A stretch of 14,045 nt of DNA from Bacilli bacterium (GCA_022791215.1 JAAVYQ010000003.1:1-14045), one strand, 5' to 3'. Positions 6,517 to 13,308 are shown, counted from the first letter of the stretch. Program-made: numbers and translations. The notes: a model not told the origin generated them from the letters alone.

Positions 6517-7930
6517 AGCAGTAATCGGGTTAGAAGTTCACTGTGAATTAAACACAAAAACAAAAATGTTTTCAGGAAGCATCAACGAATACTCAAAAGA
6601 TCCAAACACAAACATAAGTGAAATAGACCTAGCATTTCCAGGCATACTACCATTACCAAACAAAGAAGCAGTCAAAAAAGCATTAAAACTTGCAATCGCG
6701 CTAAACTGTGAAACCCCTGACAAAGTACTCTTTGATAGAAAAAACTATTACTATGCAGACTTACCAAAAGGATATCAAATAACGCAAATGACATTACCAT
6801 TTGGAAAAAAAGGATACTTAGAAATAGACATAGAAGGACAAACGAGAAAATTTGGAATACACCAACTACACTTAGAAGAAGACACGGCGAATATGGAACA
6901 CTTAGAACGAGAAAGTTTACTAGACTATAACCGAGCAGGAGTACCATTAGTAGAAATAGTAACAGACCCTTGCTTCAACACAGAAAGTGAAGTAATAACA
7001 TTTTTAGAAAATCTAAGAAACATAATAAAATACTGTGACATATCAGAAGCATCAAGTGAAAAAGGACAATTAAGAGTAGACGTAAACATATCTATGATGA
7101 AAACGACAGACACCGTTCTAGGAACAAGGGCAGAAATAAAAGGAATAAACTCATTCAACACTGTAAAAGAAATAATAACATATGAAATCCAAAGACAACA
7201 AGAAATCTTAGAAAAAGGCGAAAAAGTATTACAAGAAACGAGGAGATGGGTTGACGACAAAAAAATAACAGTATCAATGAGAGAAAAAGTAGATGCGATA
7301 GACTACAAATACTATGTAGAACCAAACATACCACCAGTAGCAATAACTGAAGAATACAAAAAAACTATAAAAGAAGAAATACCTGAATTACCAATAGAAA
7401 GAGAAAGAAAATACATAAAACTAGGAGTATTACCAAAAGATGCAAAAACACTAGTAAAAACGAAAGAAGTAAGTGATTACTATGAAGAAGTATTAGAACT
7501 AGGAGGAGAACCAAAAGAAACTAGCAATTGGCTTACGACTAGAATATTAGGCTACGTTAATACCAAAAACATAAAATTTTCTGAAATATATATGACTCCA
7601 AAAATGCTGGCAAATATGCTTACTATGCTAAAAAACAATAGTATAAGCACACAACAAGCGAAAGAAATATGTACAATATGCTTAGAAGAACAAAAAACAC
7701 CTGAAGAAATAGTAAAAGAAAAAGGAATGGAACAAATAAGTGATCACGAAAGCATAAAAAAATTAGTAGACGAAGTACTAAACGAAAACGAAGAACAAGT
7801 TAAACAATATAAAAATGGAAAAACAAACATAATAGGTTACTTAGTAGGCCAAGTCCTAAAAGCAAGTGGAGGAAAGGCAAATCCTGGAATAGTATCAAAA
7901 ATATTAAACGAAGAAATAAACAAACGATAA
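6509..7930 (+). CDS. gatB: Asp/Glu-tRNA amidotransferase subunit B
   Basis: This encodes 473 residues, normal for GatB, the kinase/transamidase subunit. It activates the tRNA-bound Glu or Asp with ATP and uses the ammonia channelled from GatA. Seen are the N-terminal VIGLEVHCEL, the DRKNYYYADLPKGYQ stretch (76-90), HLEEDTA (121-127), DYNRAGVPLVEIVTDP, and a C-terminal YqeY-like tail ending in GGKANPGIVSKILNEEI. The CPxC zinc motif of many GatB proteins is absent; the segment here is NTNISEIDLAFPG (33-45), as in Bacillus-type GatB. The start is ATG at 6509, 9 nt after AGGAG at 6495-6499. The in-frame ATG at 6500 touches that ribosome binding site and is unlikely. The 8-nt overlap with gatA indicates translational coupling. 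Confidence 0.96.
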   Translation: MYKAVIGLEVHCELNTKTKMFSGSINEYSKDPNTNISEIDLAFPGILPLPNKEAVKKALKLAIALNCETPDKVLFDRKNYYYADLPKGYQITQMTLPFGKKGYLEIDIEGQTRKFGIHQLHLEEDTANMEHLERESLLDYNRAGVPLVEIVTDPCFNTESEVITFLENLRNIIKYCDISEASSEKGQLRVDVNISMMKTTDTVLGTRAEIKGINSFNTVKEIITYEIQRQQEILEKGEKVLQETRRWVDDKKITVSMREKVDAIDYKYYVEPNIPPVAITEEYKKTIKEEIPELPIERERKYIKLGVLPKDAKTLVKTKEVSDYYEEVLELGGEPKETSNWLTTRILGYVNTKNIKFSEIYMTPKMLANMLTMLKNNSISTQQAKEICTICLEEQKTPEEIVKEKGMEQISDHESIKKLVDEVLNENEEQVKQYKNGKTNIIGYLVGQVLKASGGKANPGIVSKILNEEINKR

Positions 7931-7956
7931 GGCTACAACAAAAAAGTAGCCTTTTT
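7929..7956 (+). terminator. Rho-independent terminator of gatCAB
   Basis: An 8-bp stem (7929-7936 with 7946-7953, core GGCTAC/GTAGCC) with a 9-nt A-rich loop is followed by a T5 run (7952-7956). The stem begins in the gatB stop codon. It ends the gat unit and insulates it from the MFS operon. Confidence 0.9.
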
Positions 7957-7968
7957 CGTCAAAATAAG

Positions 7969-7997
7969 TTTAAATAATAAATAAAGTATGATAAAAT
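7969..7997 (+). promoter_or_regulatory. Extended -10 promoter of the MFS/SH3b operon
   Basis: TTTAAA at 7969-7974 and TAAAAT at 7992-7997 have a 17-bp spacer, with TGA directly before the -10. Transcription would start near 8004. AGGAG at 8004-8008 would then be at the very 5' end of the message, so the real start may lie a few bases earlier. Confidence 0.55.
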
Positions 7998-8016
7998 TAT
8001 CATAGGAGTGGTATGA

Positions 8017-9081
8017 TTGAAAAAAGTAACAGAAATATTAAAAAATCCAAAAATGGAAATTGGCTATCTTTATTTTTATATACACTTAATAACAGAAATA
8101 GTTTGCTTTTTTACATTATCACGAGTCATAGGCGACATGCTAATACTATGGATTATACCATTTTTATATGATGCGCTTGCCTTTGTCCCACAATCCTTAA
8201 TAGGTTACATAAGTGATAAATTTCCAAAACTTAAGATTGGGTTAATAGGAAATATACTATTAACTTTAGGATTGATATTAACTTCAACAAATATAGTAAC
8301 GATATATATAGGAATCACTTTACTATCTTTAGGAAATGCTTTTATTCATATAGCAGGAGGAATAGACACATTAAAAATTTCTAATGGTTCATTATCTCCA
8401 AGTGCAATATTTGTAAGTGGTGGCTCTTTTGGAGTAATATTAGGCAAAATTATTGGAAAAACAAAAATAACATTTTGGTTAATAGCATTACTAAGTCTAA
8501 CAACAATCCCTTTTATTTTATTATCATCAATACTAAAAGAAGAAAATAACGTCAAAGAACCTTGCAAAAATTTTAACTATACAAACGACAAAATCAAACC
8601 CGCAATAATAATAATAGGAGCAGTAATTATCGTAATAATAAGAGGTTACATGGGGTATGGCTTACCAGTTTCATGGAATAAAACGCTATTTCAAAGTGTA
8701 CTTTTGTACTTCACAATGGGATTAGGAAAAGCGCTAGGTGGAATCCTATCTGATATTTATGGAATGAAAAAAATTGCCACCATAAGTATAATAGCGTCAT
8801 TACCATTCTTACTAATAGGCAACAATTTAATGATAATATCACTAACAGGAGTAATGTTATTTAGTATGACAATGTCAATAACACTAGGCATAATAGTATC
8901 AGTCTTAAAAAAGACTCCTGGACTCGCTTTTGGACTAACAACAATAGGACTTTTTCTAGGAACAGTACCAATATTTTTCTTCAAAATAACTAACACATTA
9001 CTTAATAACACAATCATTATAATACTTTCAATTATATGCATACTAATAGCAAGAAAAATAATAAAAGAAGGTGAAACATGA
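8017..9081 (+). CDS. Major facilitator superfamily transporter, substrate unknown
   Basis: This encodes 354 residues, short for MFS, with about 12 hydrophobic segments: roughly 15-38, 42-64, 72-90, 92-115, 128-147, 150-172, 193-218, 227-248, 251-270, 271-298, 302-323 and 332-350. The MFS motif A signature appears twice: a degenerate GYISDKFPKLKIG (62-74) after segment 2, and a clear GGILSDIYGMKKI (242-254) after segment 8. A hydrophilic loop (172-192) separates the halves. It is probably a proton-coupled exporter or importer; nothing in the sequence gives the substrate. The start is taken as TTG at 8017, with AGGAG 8 nt upstream. ATG at 8013 is out of frame, and the next in-frame ATG at 8053 has no ribosome binding site. 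It is first in a four-gene unit and its TGA overlaps the next ATG. Codon choice is less A-rich than in the flanking gat genes. Confidence 0.82.
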   Translation: MKKVTEILKNPKMEIGYLYFYIHLITEIVCFFTLSRVIGDMLILWIIPFLYDALAFVPQSLIGYISDKFPKLKIGLIGNILLTLGLILTSTNIVTIYIGITLLSLGNAFIHIAGGIDTLKISNGSLSPSAIFVSGGSFGVILGKIIGKTKITFWLIALLSLTTIPFILLSSILKEENNVKEPCKNFNYTNDKIKPAIIIIGAVIIVIIRGYMGYGLPVSWNKTLFQSVLLYFTMGLGKALGGILSDIYGMKKIATISIIASLPFLLIGNNLMIISLTGVMLFSMTMSITLGIIVSVLKKTPGLAFGLTTIGLFLGTVPIFFFKITNTLLNNTIIIILSIICILIARKIIKEGET

Positions 9082-9203
9082 AAATAATATTTAATCCATT
9101 ATCATTAGAAAAAATTTGTATTCCATTTATAACTATAATAATGATAGTGCTACTAATAATACTAATAACAATAATACTTGTAAAAAAGGAAATAAAGAAA
9201 TAA
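9078..9203 (+). CDS. 41-residue single-pass membrane protein
   Basis: This is a short gene of 41 codons. ATG at 9078 overlaps the TGA of the MFS gene (ATGA), and AAGGTG just upstream (9069-9074) can serve as the ribosome binding site. The peptide has a short N-terminus (MKIIFNPLSLEK), a hydrophobic helix of about 22 residues (13-35, rich in Ile and Leu) and a basic tail VKKEIKK that would stay in the cytoplasm. I know of no named family. The tight overlap, the ribosome binding site and the clean topology argue that it is real. It may be an accessory subunit of the transporter or of the SH3b protein encoded next; that is inference. Confidence 0.6.
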   Translation: MKIIFNPLSLEKICIPFITIIMIVLLIILITIILVKKEIKK

Positions 9204-9260
9204 TAAACGTTTCTCCACTGAAATTTAATTAATAAAAAAGTAAAAAGAAAAGAGGTAAAA

Positions 9261-11138
9261 ATGAAAAAAATATATTTAATAATACTTAGTTTGTTAATGC
9301 TGATAATACCAACAATAATAAAAGCAGACATGGCAGCGCCAACTTTAACCACATATAAAATGATAGTAACAAATCCAAACGGAATTAAAATTGACGAAAA
9401 ATTAACAATACCTTACGGAACTGAAGTATATGCACAAACTCCGCACATTTTACAAGGAACTAAGTATTTTATTATCATCTATAACGAAAAGAGTTATAAT
9501 GTGAAAATTGAAGACTTACAATTAGTATCAAATAGTTTAGATGATAAAGAATTTTCAAAAAACAATACAAAGAAATACATTTATAAAGAAGGAGCGTACC
9601 TATATAAAGGACCATCAACATTATTTGAAAAAGTAGATGGAAATATAGAAATTCCCATTGGTACTATAGTAAATTCTTCATACGAAGATGATCTTTGGTG
9701 TTATGTTACATATAATGGTATTAACGGTTGGCTCCATAATAAAAGTGGTGGAGCCAGTAATATAAAATTAGATAAAAATATCGTAGATGCTGTCTTGGAT
9801 ATAAATGATAAAAATAGTTACTATATTAAATATTATTATCCTATTAAAAATATAAAATTATCAAGTACTGTTGGAAAAGAAATAGAAATAGGCGATACTA
9901 TAGATGCTTTTACAAAACTTGACTATGAATACCTACTAGTAGATGGAAGCAATGAAGTTGGCAATTATATATATACCAACTACAATGGAACGAAAGGCTA
10001 TATTTCAACAAAAAATTTATCTTATGAATACAATAAAGACTACTATATTTTTGAAGATTTAAAAATTTATAGTAATATTGACAAACAAAGTGCAGTAGGA
10101 AATATTCCAAAAAATTCAGAAGTAAAAGTTTTGTATTCAGTTATTGAAGACGATTGGGATTATATAGAATATGAAAATCAAAAGTTTTGGACAAATTTTA
10201 AAAGTAATAGATGGTATGAAGACCATGAAGTTGGATTTTATGAGAGAATAGATTGCGCAGAAGAAAAAAATATAGAATTTGTATTATTAAAAGATAGTAA
10301 TATTTACGAAAATATCAATGGAAAAGCAAAAGAAAATAAATTAAAAAAAGGTATAATAAATGTAAAATACATTGAAACTAAATGTACCAACATAGAAACT
10401 TGTAAAACTTGGTATTATGTAAAAGATAAAGATAACAATGGTTGGATTAAAAAAGACGAAAATATAAAGAGTGCTACAGACAAAGATGTAATCGTGCCAG
10501 GAAAGACAAAATATACCTTAAAAAACAATGCAAGAATATACGAAGGCTTTCAAGGCAAAGTTACAGAGAAAACAATCAGTCCTAAAGAAGTGACTATAAT
10601 GGAAGTAGAAGAAGACGAAAACTTTAATTGGTGGAAAATCAACGACGGTCAAACTGAAGGATGGATAGCGCTAACAAAATCATTAAGACCAATAACAATA
10701 ACGAATGAAAAAAATAAATACGAATACTATTTTGATGAAAGAACAATGCTATATAGCACTATTGAAGGAATAGAATATAAAAATCTAAAAGAAGGAACAT
10801 TTACGGTTGAAAAGACTGCAAGAACACTTTATGAAGTATGGCTATATGGTACTATAGATAATTACACTGGTTGGTTAAAGCCAGACCTAATTAGTTATGA
10901 AATATACTTAAACAAAAAAGAGGCGCAAGAAAAAATAGAATACACAGAATATGAAACTGAAGAAAAAACATCTATTCTTGTAGTATTGATAATTGGAATA
11001 ATTATTGCAGTAATAGTAGACTTATGCTTTGTTATATCTATGAAATATATAAAAAAGAAAAAAGATATAAAAACTAAACTTGAAAATGCTGAACAATCAA
11101 AAGAACAAGATGCAAAAGAAAGCAAAGAACAAAAATGA
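9261..11138 (+). CDS. Secreted, membrane-anchored protein of SH3b-like repeats
   Basis: This encodes 625 residues. A signal peptide (hydrophobic 5-20) is probably cleaved after A22, so the mature protein begins DMAAP. The outside part is a chain of about six or seven SH3b-like repeats, at roughly 31-90, 105-162, 186-256, 258-315, 337-402, 417-475 and 486-545. Each has a Y/I-x-x-G turn, and most end in a W- or G-containing strand such as NGWLHN, KGYIST, NGWIKK, EGWIALT and TGWLKP. A membrane helix at about 571-593 is followed by a cytoplasmic Lys/Glu-rich tail (594-625). SH3b domains usually bind cell-wall peptides or other envelope ligands; no catalytic domain is visible. ATG at 9261 has AGAGG 5 nt upstream. 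No promoter was found in 9204-9260, so it is probably transcribed with the MFS gene. Its TGA overlaps the next ATG. Confidence 0.85.
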   Translation: MKKIYLIILSLLMLIIPTIIKADMAAPTLTTYKMIVTNPNGIKIDEKLTIPYGTEVYAQTPHILQGTKYFIIIYNEKSYNVKIEDLQLVSNSLDDKEFSKNNTKKYIYKEGAYLYKGPSTLFEKVDGNIEIPIGTIVNSSYEDDLWCYVTYNGINGWLHNKSGGASNIKLDKNIVDAVLDINDKNSYYIKYYYPIKNIKLSSTVGKEIEIGDTIDAFTKLDYEYLLVDGSNEVGNYIYTNYNGTKGYISTKNLSYEYNKDYYIFEDLKIYSNIDKQSAVGNIPKNSEVKVLYSVIEDDWDYIEYENQKFWTNFKSNRWYEDHEVGFYERIDCAEEKNIEFVLLKDSNIYENINGKAKENKLKKGIINVKYIETKCTNIETCKTWYYVKDKDNNGWIKKDENIKSATDKDVIVPGKTKYTLKNNARIYEGFQGKVTEKTISPKEVTIMEVEEDENFNWWKINDGQTEGWIALTKSLRPITITNEKNKYEYYFDERTMLYSTIEGIEYKNLKEGTFTVEKTARTLYEVWLYGTIDNYTGWLKPDLISYEIYLNKKEAQEKIEYTEYETEEKTSILVVLIIGIIIAVIVDLCFVISMKYIKKKKDIKTKLENAEQSKEQDAKESKEQK

Positions 11139-11491
11139 TAACATACATAATAAAGACAGGCGCAATATGTCTTTTAAGTACAATAATAATTGAATTAATT
11201 GTAGCACTATTATTAAAAGTAAGACATAAAATAGATTTAATATACATAATCATAGTAAACATAATAACAAATCCATTAGTAGTCATGATACCGTTATATT
11301 TAAATATAAAATATGGTTTATTAGAAAGAAATATATCTTTAGGAATATTAGAATTTGCAACAATATTTTTTGAAGGGAACACTTACAAAAAATATTTAGA
11401 ATATAATAAAATCAATCCATATATATTTTCAGTTATACTAAATGCAAGTTCATATTTAATAGGAATATTAATCAACTACATTATTTACTGA
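11135..11491 (+). CDS. Small multi-pass membrane protein coupled to the SH3b-repeat protein
   Basis: This encodes 118 residues with three to four hydrophobic segments, at about 4-27, 35-58, 66-81 and 95-117. Conserved-looking polar residues lie within or between them: E20 in the first helix, TNPLVV (about 46-51) in the second, an E-G-N-TYKKYLEYNKINP loop and NASS in the last helix. It is a family of unknown function; I recall similar proteins beside SH3b-repeat proteins in gut Firmicutes, but could not verify this. ATG at 11135 overlaps the TGA of the upstream gene (ATGA), so the two are translationally coupled, which suggests they form a complex. The ribosome binding site would lie in the end of the upstream gene and is weak. 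A strong terminator follows directly. Confidence 0.75.
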   Translation: MITYIIKTGAICLLSTIIIELIVALLLKVRHKIDLIYIIIVNIITNPLVVMIPLYLNIKYGLLERNISLGILEFATIFFEGNTYKKYLEYNKINPYIFSVILNASSYLIGILINYIIY

Positions 11492-11492
11492 G

Positions 11493-11525
11493 AAACTGTA
11501 AACTCATAAGAATTTACAGTTTTTT
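11493..11525 (+). terminator. Rho-independent terminator of the MFS/SH3b operon
   Basis: A perfect 10-bp stem pairs 11493-11502 with 11513-11522 (AAACTGTAAA/TTTACAGTTT) around a 10-nt loop and ends in a T6 run (11520-11525). It begins right after the stop codon. Confidence 0.88.
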
Positions 11526-11560
11526 CTAAAAAGATTAATAAAGAAACATAAAATTTTCAA

Positions 11561-11588
11561 TTTACATCAATTATAAGTGTGATAAAAA
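11561..11588 (+). promoter_or_regulatory. Possible upstream promoter for the rhodanese operon
   Basis: TTTACA at 11561-11566 (five of six consensus bases) and TAAAAA at 11583-11588 are 16 bp apart, with TGA before the -10. Transcription would start near 11595 and give a leader of about 50 nt with no ribosome binding site. It competes with the better -10 at 11632-11637. Confidence 0.35.
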
Positions 11589-11608
11589 GTACAAAATTAA
11601 CTAAAAAC

Positions 11609-11637
11609 TTTACTAAATTGCAACTTAATGATAAAAT
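11609..11637 (+). promoter_or_regulatory. Extended -10 promoter lying directly before the first rhodanese gene
   Basis: TGATAAAAT at 11629-11637 is a good extended -10, with TTTACT (four of six) 17 bp upstream at 11609-11614. Only seven bases separate the -10 from the ATG at 11645, so transcription would begin at or next to the A of the start codon. This implies a leaderless message. Confidence 0.5.
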
Positions 11638-11644
11638 AAAAAAC

Positions 11645-12040
11645 ATGAAAAAAGTTGTAATAATAATATTAATAAGTTTAACCTTTATAATAGGTTGTGG
11701 AAAAATAGAAGAAAAAGAAAATCAAAAATATCAAACAATAACAAGTGAAGAAGCATGGAACATGATGCAAACAAGAACTGACTTAATAATACTAGACGTA
11801 AGAAGCGAGGCTGAATACAAAGAATCCCACATAGCGAACTCGGTGAACATACCAGTAAACGAGATAGGAGACAGATTCAAAGAAGAAATAACAGATGACA
11901 TAACCAAAACAATACTAATATACTGTAGAAGTGGAGTGCGTGCAAAACAAGCAAGCGAACTACTAACAGAACTAGGATATCAAAACATCATAAACTTTGG
12001 AGGCATAACAAATTGGGAGCATGAATTAATAACTGAATAA
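11645..12040 (+). CDS. Rhodanese-domain lipoprotein, first of a tandem pair
   Basis: This encodes 131 residues. The signal peptide MKKVVIIILISLTFIIGC has a lipobox IIGC with lipidated C18. The single rhodanese domain spans about 30-130: LDVRSEAEYKESHI (50-63), the active-site loop CRSGVR with catalytic C94, and the C-terminal NFGGITNWE. Such domains carry sulfane sulfur as a cysteine persulfide; being lipidated, this one should act outside the membrane. ATG at 11645 is chosen because it gives a normal signal peptide. The frame is open back to GTG 11579, but that would add 22 polar residues before the signal. There is no ribosome binding site ahead of 11645, unlike almost every other gene here, and a promoter -10 ends seven bases before it. 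The second rhodanese gene follows after 13 bp. Confidence 0.85.
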   Translation: MKKVVIIILISLTFIIGCGKIEEKENQKYQTITSEEAWNMMQTRTDLIILDVRSEAEYKESHIANSVNIPVNEIGDRFKEEITDDITKTILIYCRSGVRAKQASELLTELGYQNIINFGGITNWEHELITE

Positions 12041-12468
12041 AAAGGAGAAAAGAATGAGAAAATATATAATACTAATAATAGCAAGTATAATACTAATAAG
12101 TGGATGTGAAGAAAAAACATCACCAAAAACAGAATACAAAATAATCAGCGCGCAAGAAGCATATGAAATGATGACATCAGCCAAAGAAACAGAAGAAATA
12201 ATCATACTAGACGTAAGAAATACGGAAGAATATGCTGAAAGTAGAATAGATGGATCAATAAATGTACCGTTAATGAGTATAGAAGAAAAAATAGAAAAAA
12301 CGATACCAAACAAAGAAGCAACAATACTAGTATATTGTAAAAGTGGAGTAAGAGCAGAATTAGCTAGTCAAAAACTAATACAACTTGGTTACAGCAAAGT
12401 ATATGACTTTGGAGGAATAGACAATTGGACATTCGGACTAGTAAACCTAACTGAATAAAAGGAGAAAA
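12030..12468 (+). repeat. Near-identical gene-junction copies flanking the second rhodanese gene
   Basis: The sequence TAACTGAATAAAA...GGAGAAAA occurs at 12030-12050 (end of rhodanese 1) and 12448-12468 (end of rhodanese 2), differing by one A. Both copies include the last sense codons, the stop and the next ribosome binding site. The most economical explanation is that the duplicated unit was a rhodanese gene with its downstream junction. Confidence 0.55.
12054..12458 (+). CDS. Rhodanese-domain lipoprotein, second of a tandem pair
   Basis: This encodes 134 residues: a signal peptide with lipobox ISGC (lipidated C18) and a rhodanese domain at about 28-130. LDVRNTEEYAESRIDGS (52-68), the active-site loop CKSGVR with catalytic C95 and DFGGIDNWTFGL match the expected order. 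It is clearly a paralogue of the preceding gene, with the same architecture, similar length and identical short nucleotide stretches around LDVR. The six-residue loops (CRSGVR and CKSGVR) are the single-domain rhodanese size, not the seven-residue loop of Cdc25-type phosphatases. AAGGAG (12042-12047) lies 6 nt before ATG. The region around its stop and the next ribosome binding site nearly copies the one before this gene, which fits a tandem duplication. Confidence 0.88.
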   Translation: MRKYIILIIASIILISGCEEKTSPKTEYKIISAQEAYEMMTSAKETEEIIILDVRNTEEYAESRIDGSINVPLMSIEEKIEKTIPNKEATILVYCKSGVRAELASQKLIQLGYSKVYDFGGIDNWTFGLVNLTE

Positions 12469-12469
12469 A

Positions 12470-13234
12470 ATGAAAAAACACATAAAAATGCTAATAAGTA
12501 CAATCGCATTAATAGCGATAATACTAATAGGAAAAGAAACAATAAAACAAAAAAATACAACTGCACAAATAGACGATTTAGAAAGCAAAATAGAAAGTTT
12601 AGAAAAAGACTTACAAGAACAAAAAGAATTGGCAAAAGAACTAGAAAAAATAGAAAAAGACGAGCAACAAAAACAAGAACCAGCACAAGAAAGTGAAGAA
12701 AAACCTATACAAGAGACAAAAGAAGAAAACTTTTATAACATAAATAACCTAAGAATAATAGAAAAAACATATAAAGACGGAAACACAAAGAAAAGTTTAG
12801 TAATTGCCACAACGACCACGAGTACTGAAAAAGAAGAATTCAAAGACATACCAGAACTATCGGAAATAGAATACACAAAAAATAAAATGGAATTTTACTC
12901 TATACTAACAGGCGAGACCAAAGGATACCAAGAAACAATAATACTATCACCTAACGAAGAAATATATGCAACCTATGAAAAAATAGAATATGACACATAT
13001 CAAATAACAAGAAGACAAATACAAAAACCAGAAGAACTATCAAAACACGATTACGAAAACATAAGTGACAACGTTGAAATAAAAATATACACACTAAAAG
13101 AAGTACTAGACGAATCACTAATAAAAGCTGAATACACATTCCAAGACATACTAAAAATAATAATAGAACTAGATGGAGAAGTAGAAAACAAAATAGAAGA
13201 CATAATAACTAACAAATTAATAAAACATAAATAG
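12470..13234 (+). CDS. Membrane-anchored coiled-coil protein of unknown function
   Basis: This encodes 254 residues. One N-terminal hydrophobic helix (about 7-21) acts as an uncleaved anchor. A predicted coiled coil (about 32-65, with heptad-like I/L spacing in IDDLESKIESLEKDL) and a Glu/Gln/Pro-rich linker (66-86) follow. The C-terminal domain (about 88-250) mixes strands and helices with no motif I know. The only charged residues before the anchor are basic (KKHIK), so most of the protein should be outside the membrane. GGAG 5 nt before ATG and an 11-bp gap from the second rhodanese gene place it third in that operon. It has no cysteine, so it is unlikely to be a sulfur or disulfide substrate. 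No terminator directly follows; the nearest hairpin lies at 13285-13308, past the secE promoter. Confidence 0.78.
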   Translation: MKKHIKMLISTIALIAIILIGKETIKQKNTTAQIDDLESKIESLEKDLQEQKELAKELEKIEKDEQQKQEPAQESEEKPIQETKEENFYNINNLRIIEKTYKDGNTKKSLVIATTTTSTEKEEFKDIPELSEIEYTKNKMEFYSILTGETKGYQETIILSPNEEIYATYEKIEYDTYQITRRQIQKPEELSKHDYENISDNVEIKIYTLKEVLDESLIKAEYTFQDILKIIIELDGEVENKIEDIITNKLIKHK

Positions 13235-13246
13235 TAATGAAAACAG

Positions 13247-13275
13247 TTGAAAATCAGTATACTTTATGATATATT
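13247..13275 (+). promoter_or_regulatory. Promoter of secE-nusG
   Basis: TTGAAA at 13247-13252 and TATATT at 13270-13275 have a 17-bp spacer, with TGA directly before the -10. It is one of the two best promoters in the window. Transcription would start near 13282, so the in-frame ATG at 13276 would not be in the message. Confidence 0.7.
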
Positions 13276-13284
13276 ATGAATAAC

Positions 13285-13308
13285 AAAACACAAAAAAGTG
13301 TTTTTTTT
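13285..13308 (+). terminator. Small hairpin with T run between the secE promoter and secE
   Basis: A 7-bp stem pairs 13285-13291 (AAAACAC) with 13298-13304 around a six-A loop, and the T run continues to 13308. It looks like a weak intrinsic terminator for transcripts arriving from the rhodanese/coiled-coil operon. In a transcript from the secE promoter it would be the very 5' end, where too little RNA has been made for normal termination. It could then be a protective 5' stem-loop. Confidence 0.5.

Noticed and set aside
8013..8015. ATG close to the MFS ribosome binding site
   Set aside because: It is out of frame with the transporter and opens a frame without recognisable features; TTG at 8017 has better spacing.
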